Shown here: positions 1 through 4,958 of the stretch, in pieces
Layout of the letters: every line of letters starts with the position of its first letter
Numbering within the stretch: position 1 is the first letter of the stretch
NCBI GenBank assembly: GCA_938015605.1
Contig: CALLPO010000017.1
Location: 1-6,591, forward strand
Source of the DNA: an uncultured Candidatus Altimarinota bacterium
GTDB lineage: Bacteria; Patescibacteriota; Gracilibacteria; BD1-5; UBA6164
Reading direction: 5' to 3'
Length of the DNA: 6,591 nucleotides
The notes under the pieces: model-generated
What the model saw: the letters and a program-made list of their open reading frames with translations, nothing else
What the model was told of the DNA's origin: nothing
Databases searched by the model: none
Position numbers and translations under genes: made by a program

Positions 1-821
1 CGAGCAATATATGCTCCACTTCTATCTACTTTAGATGGGTCTTTTCAAGAAAAAGCTCAACCTCAGTGTCTACCAATTCATCCATATGTATCAACAATAA
101 TTTTTCTACCAGTCAGACCAGCATCACCCTTTGGTCAACCTATTACAAACCTCCCCGTTGGGTTAATATGAATCTTTGTATTTTCATCAATGAGGTCTCA
201 GATTTCTGAATCTATAACTTCTTTTTTAATTCAGGCTTGAAGCTCTTCTAATGAAACACTTTCTTTATGTTGATTAGAAATAACTACTGTATCAACTCTA
301 ATAGGGTTTTCATTATCATCATATTCTACAGAAACTTGAGTTTTTCCATCTGGGAGTAAATAATCTAATGTTCAAGACTTTCTTACTTCTTCTAATTTTC
401 TTGCAAGTTTATGTGCTAAACTTATTGGAGTTGGAAGGTAGTTTGAAGTTTCATTAGTTGCATACCCAAACATTATTCATTGGTCCCCTGCTCAACCTGT
501 ATCTACTCATTGAGCTATATCTGGACTTTGAGAATTAATAAGAATTTGAACAGATACATCATCAGCTGAAAAACATGCTTCATGTGAATTATATCAAATA
601 TCTCTTACTACTTTTCTAGCAATGTCTTGAAAATTTACCCAAGCATTTGTAGTGATTTCACCTGATACTACTATAGTACCTGTTGTCACTAAACATTCAC
701 ATGCCACTCTAGAGTTAGGATCTTCTGTTAAACAAGCATCGAGTATTGCATCACTAATTTGATCACATACTTTATCAGGGTGTCCAGATGTAACTGATTC
801 TGAAGTTATAATTGTAGTCAT
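1..821 (-). CDS. metK: S-adenosylmethionine synthetase (methionine adenosyltransferase), 3' end beyond the window
   Basis: MetK makes S-adenosylmethionine from methionine and ATP in the cytoplasm. The window holds 273 complete codons, against about 385 residues in the family, so roughly the last 110 residues lie off the left edge. Visible signatures are the N-terminal GHPDK (residues 13-17), QSPDIAQG, GAGDQG (110-115), FGYATNE, INPTGRFVIGGP, GLTGRKIIVDTYGG and the loop GGGAFSGKDPSKVDRS (from residue 253). The frame contains 12 TGA codons, at forward positions such as 594, 507, 492, 477, 63, 57 and 45, and they fall on conserved glycines. It is therefore one intact gene in code 25, not a degraded one; Trp at 639-641 is TGG. 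The ATG at 819-821 gives the family N-terminus. A SAM-I riboswitch and terminator lie in its leader, so expression should fall when SAM is plentiful. Confidence 0.97.
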
Positions 822-838
822 ATCTATAAAAGTTAAAT

Positions 839-877
839 AAAAAAATACTTTCCCATAATTTTAAAGAAAGTATTTTT
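839..877 (-). terminator. Riboswitch-controlled intrinsic terminator of the metK leader
   Basis: A perfect 12-bp inverted repeat pairs 866-877 with 841-852 around a 13-nt loop. On the minus strand it is followed by a T-rich tract (positions 845-835). It sits between the SAM-I aptamer and the metK start, as expected for the expression platform. Its 5' arm (866-880) can instead pair with 923-940, the 3' side of aptamer helix P1. That alternative helix has about 14 bp with one bulge and one mismatch and would act as the antiterminator when SAM is absent. Confidence 0.9.
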
Positions 878-880
878 ATG

Positions 881-918
881 ACTTAATTTTGTATACAAAA
901 TTGTACAAAATTTTAAGT
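881..918 (-). other. Hairpin between the SAM-I aptamer and its terminator
   Basis: Positions 904-918 pair with 881-893 in a 13-bp stem with a 2-nt bulge (minus strand ACTTAA..TTTTGTA with TACAAAATTAAGT). It lies exactly between the two strands proposed to form the antiterminator (923-940 and 866-880), so in the ON state it would be enclosed and could stack on that helix. It has no T-tract and is not itself a terminator. The role is inferred from geometry. Confidence 0.6.
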
Positions 919-925
919 TTTTCAT

Positions 926-1034
926 GAAAATATCTTTCCCAAATTGGGTAGGAATTAGCACCTTACAAAATATTTGCAGGTTGCTGGAGTGGTAATAACG
1001 AGCCTATTCTCTATCACTCTCTCTTGATATGTTT
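926..1034 (-). ncRNA. SAM-I (S-box) riboswitch aptamer upstream of metK
   Basis: Read on the minus strand, this region has the S-box hallmarks in order. It starts with the ATCAAGAGAG box just after the 5' P1 strand (about 1028-1019). Next is a P2 arm with a GAGTG/CACTC stem and the core CAGCAACC. A P3 hairpin follows (CCTGCAAA paired with TTTGTAAGG). Then come the highly conserved GTGCTAATTCC (961-951), a P4 hairpin (CCCAATTTGGG) and the closing P1 strand GATAT (934-930). P1 can extend to 1034-1026 with 926-934, with one mismatch. The family binds S-adenosylmethionine and turns off methionine and SAM genes. Its position over metK with a terminator downstream fits transcriptional attenuation. 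Confidence 0.96.
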
Positions 1035-1050
1035 GTAATCAAGTTCAACT

Positions 1051-1078
1051 ACTTTATCAAACTACTCAAAAAAGTCAA
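1051..1078 (-). promoter_or_regulatory. Sigma70-type promoter of the metK riboswitch transcript
   Basis: On the minus strand, a -35 box TTGACT (1078-1073) and a -10 box TAAAGT (1056-1051) are 16 bp apart. Transcription would start near 1044, about ten bases before the aptamer's P1 helix, which is the expected arrangement for a riboswitch leader. Confidence 0.65.
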
Positions 1079-1086
1079 TAATAACT

Positions 1087-1114
1087 TTGACGAAAACCCT
1101 CATTCTCATATAAT
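1087..1114 (+). promoter_or_regulatory. Sigma70-type promoter of the bS20-IF3-bL35-bL20 operon
   Basis: A -35 box TTGACG (1087-1092) and a perfect -10 box TATAAT (1109-1114) are separated by 16 bp. The predicted start near 1121 leaves a leader of about 65 nt before the bS20 start codon. The -35 box lies only 8 bp from the -35 box of the divergent metK promoter. A second TATAAT at 1162-1167 lacks a good -35 box. Confidence 0.75.
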
Positions 1115-1185
1115 TCCTCTGTTTATGGCTTGTAGGGAAGTTAATAAGCAACAAGATTATATATAATTTGTTAAGAAACTAGAAA

Positions 1186-1485
1186 ATGCCAATAATTAAA
1201 TGAGCTAAAAAAGCTCTAAAAGTAAGCAGAAAAAAAGAAATTAGAAATAAACGTTCAAAAAGTGCTTACACTGAATTGAGAGTTGCTTTTGAAAAAGCTA
1301 TTAAAGAAGAAGATGCAAAAACTGCTATGAAAATTTGGATCAATGAAAAAAAGGCTAAAAAAACTGTTAAATCAGGACTTCAATCAACTATTGATAAATT
1401 AGTAAAAAAGAATATACTACATCCAAACAATGGTGCTAGAAAAAAAGCTAAATATTCAAAAATGTTAAAAGCTATTTCTAAATAA
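1186..1485 (+). CDS. rpsT: 30S ribosomal protein bS20
   Basis: bS20 is a small basic, helical protein that binds 16S rRNA early in 30S subunit assembly. The 99-residue product (E. coli 87) begins MPIIKGAKKALKVSRKK and has the lysine-rich first helix. The C-terminal part carries the family's STIDKLVKKNILHPNNGARKKAKYSKM region, from about residue 66. The TGA at 1201-1203 is Gly6; under the standard code the true start is lost and only a piece from 1276 remains. The ATG at 1186 is the only start that includes the conserved N-terminus, and it lacks a Shine-Dalgarno sequence. It opens an operon and is followed after 20 bases by infC, whereas in many bacteria rpsT stands alone. Confidence 0.94.
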
Positions 1486-1505
1486 TATTTAAACAAGAAA
1501 ACTTA

Positions 1506-2018
1506 GTGAAAGAAAAAAGAAAATTAATCAATGATAAAATCAGAGCTTCAAGAGTACAACTTATTCTAGAGGACTGAGAAAACTTGTGAGAGATGTCAAT
1601 CAATGATGCTAAAATTAGAGCAAAAGAGAAAAAACTTGATCTAATGGAAATGTCTAACAATTGAAAAATCTCAATAGTTAAAATGCTTGATTTTTGAAAA
1701 TATCTTTACAGACAGAAAAAAAATGAAAAGAAGCAAAAAGCTTCTGGTAAAACTCCTGATATGAAAACTATCAGAATCACTTACAAGATTAGTGAACATG
1801 ATTTAGATGTTAAGTTCAGACATGTTGAAAAATTTGCAAAAATTGGACATCCTCTAAAAGTAACTCTAATGCTCAGGTGAAGGGAAAATCATTATGCTAA
1901 CTTAGCTAATGAAAAGATGAAATCATTTATTGAAAAAATCTCAGAATTATACACACTTGAGTGAACTATTAATAAATCTTGAAACACTTTCTCTGCAATG
2001 CTTAAGGTAAAAAAATAA
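1506..2018 (+). CDS. infC: Translation initiation factor IF-3
   Basis: IF-3 binds the 30S subunit, keeps it apart from the 50S, and checks the start codon and initiator tRNA. The 170-residue product has the N-terminal domain (about 1-75; INDKIRA, then LILEDGENLGEMS and MLDFGKYLYRQ), a lysine-rich linker, and the C-terminal domain (about 84-170; MKTIRITYKISEHDLDVK, GHPLKVTLMLRGRENH). Seven TGA codons are read as Gly, including DG and LG of the DGENLG motif and the G of DFGKY and LRGRE, so the gene is intact only in code 25. The start is a GTG at 1506, placing the family's INDKIRA motif near residue 9. No AUU start in this frame fits, unlike the well-known E. coli case. It lies between rpsT and rpmI, the usual infC-rpmI-rplT order. 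Confidence 0.95.
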
Positions 2019-2040
2019 AATATTTAATAACACGCTACCT

Positions 2041-2235
2041 ATGTTAAAGACAAGAAGTTGAGTTAAAAAAAGAGTTAAAATTACTTGAAAAGGTAAATTT
2101 AAAATCCAAAAAGCTTGGAAAAGACATTTACTTATGAATAAAAGTTCAAAAGCTAAAGGAAGATTTAAGTATGGTAAAGAAGTTGCTGGAGTTGAAAAGA
2201 AAAAAATTGCAAGACAACTTCCATATGGAAAATAA
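2041..2235 (+). CDS. rpmI: 50S ribosomal protein bL35
   Basis: bL35 is a small, very basic protein of the large subunit. The 64-residue product has the family signature TRSGVKKRVKITGKGK near the N-terminus, followed by KAWKRHLLMNKSSKAK (residues 25-40), and ends with the typical RQLPYGK. This matches the usual length of about 65. Two TGA codons (2059-2061 and 2086-2088) are the glycines of the RSG and TGKGK motifs. Trp is TGG in KAW, arguing against a Trp reading of TGA. It starts 22 bases after infC, with no Shine-Dalgarno sequence (the preceding bases are CACGCTACCT), and precedes rplT by 25 bases. Confidence 0.95.
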
Positions 2236-2260
2236 TTTATATCACAATAATTAATTAAAG

Positions 2261-2605
2261 ATGGTTAGAGTAAAAAGAGGTCTTATGACTAGAAAAAGAC
2301 ATAAGAAATTATTAAAAAATACAAAAGGGTTTAGATTATTGAATTCTAGAGTTTTCTCAAGAGCTAAAAATGCTTGGATGAAATCTGGTCTAAATTCATA
2401 CATTGGTAGAAAACAAAAGAAAAGAAATTTCAGAAAATTATGGACAGTAAGAATTAATACTGCTGCTAGACTAAATGGTACTACATATTCTAAATTCATT
2501 AATGATATGTATCTAAAAAGAGTTACTCTTAATAGAAAAGTTCTATCAAATCTTGCAATTTCAAATCCAAAAGTTTTTGAAAACATTATCAAATTTGTAA
2601 AATAA
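2261..2605 (+). CDS. rplT: 50S ribosomal protein bL20
   Basis: bL20 binds 23S rRNA early in 50S assembly; in several bacteria it also represses its own operon by binding the rpmI leader. The 114-residue product (usual length 115-120) begins MVRVKRGLMTRKRHKKLLK and continues with GFRLLNSRVFSRAKNAWMKSG, YIGRKQKKRNFRKLW and RINTAARLNGTTYSKFI, all diagnostic. This is the only complete gene here with no TGA, so it reads the same in either code. The start ATG is preceded by AATTAATTAAAG without a Shine-Dalgarno sequence. It closes the operon, and a strong terminator begins at its stop codon. Antisense and overlapping reading frames in this interval are shadows. Confidence 0.97.
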   Translation: MVRVKRGLMTRKRHKKLLKNTKGFRLLNSRVFSRAKNAWMKSGLNSYIGRKQKKRNFRKLWTVRINTAARLNGTTYSKFINDMYLKRVTLNRKVLSNLAISNPKVFENIIKFVK

Positions 2606-2630
2606 AAGAATCTTCATTGATTCTTTTTTT
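2604..2630 (+). terminator. Intrinsic terminator of the ribosomal protein operon
   Basis: A 9-bp stem pairs 2604-2612 (AAAAGAATC) with 2619-2627 around the loop TTCATT, and runs into seven T residues (2624-2630). It overlaps the rplT stop codon and ends the rpsT-infC-rpmI-rplT operon. Confidence 0.9.
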
Positions 2631-2647
2631 ATTATTCACCTATTAAT

Positions 2648-3088
2648 ATGTTTTACTTTGAAATTATCAATCCCCCTAAATCTTTTATAATTAAAGAAAA
2701 AATTATAGAAAGTATTTTTAATGAGCTTGATAAAATAGAATCTGAAAAAATTAATGGAATTCTCAATATTATATTTGAAGAAGATTCTGAAATACAGAGA
2801 CTCAATAAACAATACAGAAATATTGATAAAACTACAGATGTACTGAGTTTTCATTATTATGATGACTTTAGTAAACTGCAAGATGATGAGGTAGCTTGAG
2901 AAATTATACTATCAGAAAAAAAGATTATCACTCAATGAAAAGAGTATAAGATGTGATCTGAATTAGAATGCTACAAGCTTATTATTCACTCTTCCCTGCA
3001 TATTCTTTGATATGATCATGAAGATGATGAAGATTTTCTTATAATGAAGCAAAAAGAGGATTTCATTTGGAAAAAAATATCTGAATAA
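2648..3088 (+). CDS. ybeY: Endoribonuclease YbeY (rRNA maturation and quality control)
   Basis: YbeY is a zinc-dependent RNase implicated in 16S rRNA 3'-end maturation and ribosome quality control. The 146-residue product (usual length about 150) has the conserved LNKQYRNIDKTTDVLSF stretch (residues 52-68) and the metal site HSSLHILGYDH (114-124), with His114, His118 and His124 in the H-x3-H-x5-H spacing. The family usually has HGxLH; here the Gly is Ser115. Four TGA codons are glycines (84, 97, 103, 121), the last being the G of GYDH. In the standard code the protein stops at residue 83 before the active site. The start ATG gives a normal family N-terminus; the upstream TATTAAT has no Shine-Dalgarno sequence. 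It follows the rplT terminator by 17 bases, and I see no convincing promoter, so expression may depend on readthrough. Confidence 0.94.
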
Positions 3089-3090
3089 AA

Positions 3091-3130
3091 AATAAAAACT
3101 TCTTATTGTAAAGGAGTTTTTATTTTATTT
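3091..3130 (+). terminator. Intrinsic terminator after ybeY
   Basis: A 12-bp stem with one G-T pair joins 3091-3102 (AATAAAAACTTC) to 3113-3124 around a 10-nt loop. The 3' arm and following bases are T-rich (TTTTTATTTTATTT). It starts three bases after the ybeY stop codon. Confidence 0.85.
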
Positions 3131-3132
3131 GG

Positions 3133-3160
3133 TTGATAAAACTTTGAAGTTTATTATAAT
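3133..3160 (+). promoter_or_regulatory. Sigma70-type promoter of the small membrane protein gene
   Basis: A -35 box TTGATA (3133-3138) and a perfect -10 box TATAAT (3155-3160) are separated by 16 bp. The predicted start is near 3167, giving a leader of about 22 nt before the ATG at 3190. It lies directly after the ybeY terminator, so this gene is its own transcription unit. Confidence 0.75.
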
Positions 3161-3189
3161 ATAGAAAATATTTATTAAAAAAATAAACT

Positions 3190-3414
3190 ATGTTTAATAA
3201 AGTGTTAATTTGATTAACTATATTATTAGGAAGTATACTTATAATTACAAACTTTGCAGCATCTTCTGGTTTTGTACACATCATTATTTGATATGCAAAA
3301 CCTTGAATGCTTGCAATGGTGTGAATATGAATATGATTTATGTGAGGATTTGGTTTAAAATGATATCTAATAGAACACTGAAAGCAGAATTATGATGAAG
3401 AAAATGATTTTTAA
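3190..3414 (+). CDS. Small glycine-rich two-helix membrane protein of unknown function
   Basis: I do not recognise a specific family with confidence. The 74-residue product has a hydrophobic segment at about 5-24 and a second at about 39-60. The second is glycine-rich (GIGIGFMGGFGLKGYL), so helix packing or oligomerisation is possible. A short hydrophilic acidic tail ends in DEENDF. Nine of the 13 glycines are encoded by TGA, so the gene is invisible in the standard code. Support for a real gene comes from a strong promoter 23 bases upstream, an ATG start, a TAA stop, and a terminator directly after it. The helix-loop-helix layout resembles LapA-type (DUF1049) proteins, but the similarity is too weak to name it. 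It points toward the two pilin-like genes and shares their terminator. Confidence 0.82.
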
Positions 3415-3415
3415 T

Positions 3416-3451
3416 AAAAAAAGATAAGGTTTTAAAACCTTATCTTTTTTT
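3416..3451. terminator. Bidirectional intrinsic terminator between convergent units
   Basis: A perfect palindrome centred at 3433/3434 (GATAAGGTTTT then AAAACCTTATC) is flanked by A6-7 on the left and T7 on the right. The stem can pair 3416-3431 with 3436-3451. Each strand reads a hairpin followed by a T-run. It lies 2 bases after the stop of the plus-strand membrane protein gene and 6 bases after the stop of the minus-strand pilin-like gene. Confidence 0.92.
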
Positions 3452-3456
3452 ATTAT

Positions 3457-3810
3457 TTAAATTTTAGTACTATCAAGAGCACCCATTGTAGTTATTACAA
3501 TTGTATATGCAGCTACTATAACAAAAAGTCATAACAGTGCAAATAAAACAGTCTTTCTTCATGCTTTAACTTTTTCTTCATCTCATCATGCTACCACTAT
3601 TTGGAATCAACCCTTTATTACAAAGGCTACTCAAATAAAAGCAACAAAAGATAAGAAATAAAGTATAACTGGGTCTACTGCATTCAGTATATCAGCATCA
3701 CCAGTTCATTTAATGATTGGATCAACTTTACAAATTCAAAAGGCACATCCAGCATATGAATATTCTATTAGAGAAAATATGCCTAATAGCAACATAATAA
3801 TAAGCCTCAT
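3457..3810 (-). CDS. Type IV secretion system pilin-like small membrane protein, second of a tandem pair
   Basis: The 117-residue product has a signal-peptide-like N-terminus (MRLIIMLLLGIFSLIEYSYA, possible cleavage after Ala20) and two nearby cysteines (22 and 27). Two membrane segments lie at about 48-67 and 88-107. Between them is the cytosolic-type loop KGGFQIVVAGGDEEKVKAGR. This layout and the AGG(D/N)EEKVKK-like loop match the T4SS pilin family (VirB2/TrbC-like) common in CPR bacteria; the family call is from memory of the pattern. Eight TGA codons encode Gly, two of them in tandem in the AGGD motif. The gene is a paralog of the one upstream, lies 11 bases after its stop, and shares its promoter. 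A later ATG at codon 6 is a possible alternative start. Its function could be a surface pilus or DNA uptake, but no secretion ATPase is in view. Confidence 0.85.
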
Positions 3811-3821
3811 AAAAAATTAAT

Positions 3822-4208
3822 TTAAATAGTTGTAGCTCAAGCTGATAATACCCAATTAACTAATGTCCATGCAATTAAAATTACAAATACCCCAATTAAT
3901 GCATTTATAAGCGTAGTTTTTCATTTTTTTACTTTTTCTTCATCTCAACCAGCTGTAAGAATTTGGAATCATCCATAAATAGCATATGCTGTAGCAACAA
4001 AAGCTAAAAATCCAAGAATATATGTTAAAATACTTTGAAGTGTTGACATAATATCACCATCAGAGGTTCCATCTCAATATTGTTTTGCATTTTCTGTCCC
4101 ATATAAATCTCATGCAGTTGTATTTGCAGCAAGTTCATTAAGGTTTGTATAAGCAACAGAAGTTACAGCAACCGCTGAATATGCAGTAGTTTTTATAATA
4201 TTTTTCAT
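3822..4208 (-). CDS. Type IV secretion system pilin-like small membrane protein, first of a tandem pair
   Basis: The 128-residue product has a mildly hydrophobic N-terminal segment (residues 9-28, possibly a signal sequence), then a polar region rich in Asn, Thr, Gly and Asp (29-53). Two membrane helices (about 57-80 and 99-121) flank the loop GGFQILTAGGDEEKVKKGK. This is the VirB2/TrbC-like T4SS pilin pattern seen in many CPR genomes; assignment rests on motif recognition only. Six TGA codons are glycines, including those in GGF and AGGD. The paralog downstream keeps the GGFQI, AGGDEEKVK and second-helix (LGLFVI/IGVFVI) features, and both genes share an identical 17-base stretch (3569-3585 and 3931-3947) coding for this loop. 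The ATG at 4206-4208 follows a clear minus-strand promoter and has no Shine-Dalgarno sequence. Confidence 0.87.
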
Positions 4209-4254
4209 ATGTATTTTTAATTATTAATTTATAAAGCACTTAAAATACAAGAGT

Positions 4255-4283
4255 AGTATAGTCGAATTGAACAAAAAAGGCAA
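4255..4283 (-). promoter_or_regulatory. Sigma70-type promoter of the pilin-like gene pair
   Basis: On the minus strand, a -35 box TTGCCT (4283-4278) and a -10 box TATACT (4260-4255) are 17 bp apart. The start near 4248 leaves about 40 nt of leader before the ATG at 4208. Confidence 0.75.
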
Positions 4284-4305
4284 ACTTTTTTAACATTTTT
4301 TAGTT

Positions 4306-4333
4306 TTGCAAAACAAGAGTTTTTTTGTATACT
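4306..4333 (+). promoter_or_regulatory. Sigma70-type promoter of the methyltransferase-thiI operon
   Basis: A -35 box TTGCAA (4306-4311) and a -10 box TATACT (4328-4333) are 16 bp apart. The start near 4340 leaves about 36 nt before the GTG at 4376. It diverges from the pilin promoter; the two -35 boxes are 22 bp apart, in T-rich DNA. Confidence 0.7.
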
Positions 4334-4375
4334 CTAGCCATTGTTAGAAAATAATATATTATAAATATCAATAAA

Positions 4376-4957
4376 GTGTCAGTCAATACAGAAAGAGAAA
4401 CCTTACTAAAAGAACTCAGGGAGTTTTGAGTGAAAAATAATATTCCGAACATTTCAGATACAAATGCTTTGTTTCTTAAAAATCTTATTACTATTTCTTG
4501 AAGTAAGAATGTTCTAGAAATATGAACAGCTAATTGATTTTCAACTATAAACTTATGAATTGCTGTTGAAGAAAATAAAGGAAAAATAACCAGTATTGAT
4601 TTCTCTGAACCATCACTTAAAATGGCATGAGAAAATATTAAATTAGCTCACCTTCAAGAAACAGTAACATTATGTTTTGGTAATGCATTTGATATTATTC
4701 CTAAATTAGAAGCCTGATTTGATTTTGTGTTTATTGACTGAATGATGAAATCAAGTATAGATTTTCTCCTTACCATATGGGATAACACTATTGAATGAGG
4801 AGTGATTATTATAGATGATGTTATCAAGTTCAAAGAAAAGATGTGATGACTTGAAGAATTTTTAGACAAAAATCACATAGAATTTAATATTCTCCCTATT
4901 GATAGTGATGATTGAATAATGATGATAATCAAACCAAACCTACCATTAATAAAATAA
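4376..4957 (+). CDS. SAM-dependent O-methyltransferase (family 3, possibly TrmR-like)
   Basis: The 193-residue product is a class I Rossmann methyltransferase of the metal-dependent O-methyltransferase family. It has motif I VLEIGTANGFST (46-57), the acidic end of strand 2 in ITSIDFSEPS (Asp75), GNAFDIIPKL (102-111), the FDFVFIDG metal and substrate region (115-122), and EGGVIIIDDVIKF (140-152). Twelve TGA codons are read as Gly, including those in EIG, NGF, IDG and a tandem TGA TGA at MGG. The start is taken as the GTG at 4376, 36 bases after the predicted transcription start; the first downstream in-frame ATG would destroy the fold. Its TAA is one base before the thiI ATG, so the two are surely co-transcribed. 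Because Bacillus TrmR (YrrM), which methylates 5-hydroxyuridine at tRNA position 34, belongs to this family, a tRNA wobble role is plausible but unproven. Confidence 0.9.
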
Positions 4958-4958
4958 T

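Noticed and set aside
1..821. metK as a broken pseudogene, since the standard code stops after 75 residues
   Set aside because: Every interruption is an in-frame TGA at a conserved glycine and the family alignment continues without a frame change to the window edge.
1035..1185. A tRNA or other structured RNA gene between metK and rpsT
   Set aside because: No cloverleaf, T-loop GTTCRANNC or CCA end was found; the stretch is accounted for by two promoters and a short leader.
2251..2592. 113-residue minus-strand frame opposite rplT
   Set aside because: It is the antisense of a perfectly recognisable bL20 gene, with no promoter or family resemblance.
2617..2646. A promoter for ybeY (TTGATT with TATTAA)
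   Set aside because: The spacer would be 18 bp, the -35 box lies in the rplT terminator stem, and the -10 box touches the start codon, so the transcript would begin inside the gene.
2636..2881. 81-residue minus-strand frame opposite ybeY, and the frames at 1478-1660 and 4654-4869
   Set aside because: They lie opposite infC, ybeY and the methyltransferase and are explained by AT-rich complementary sequence.
3742..3753. A lipobox (YAGC, Cys22) in the second pilin-like protein
   Set aside because: The -3 position is Tyr rather than Leu/Val/Ile, and a signal peptidase I site at Ala20 fits as well.
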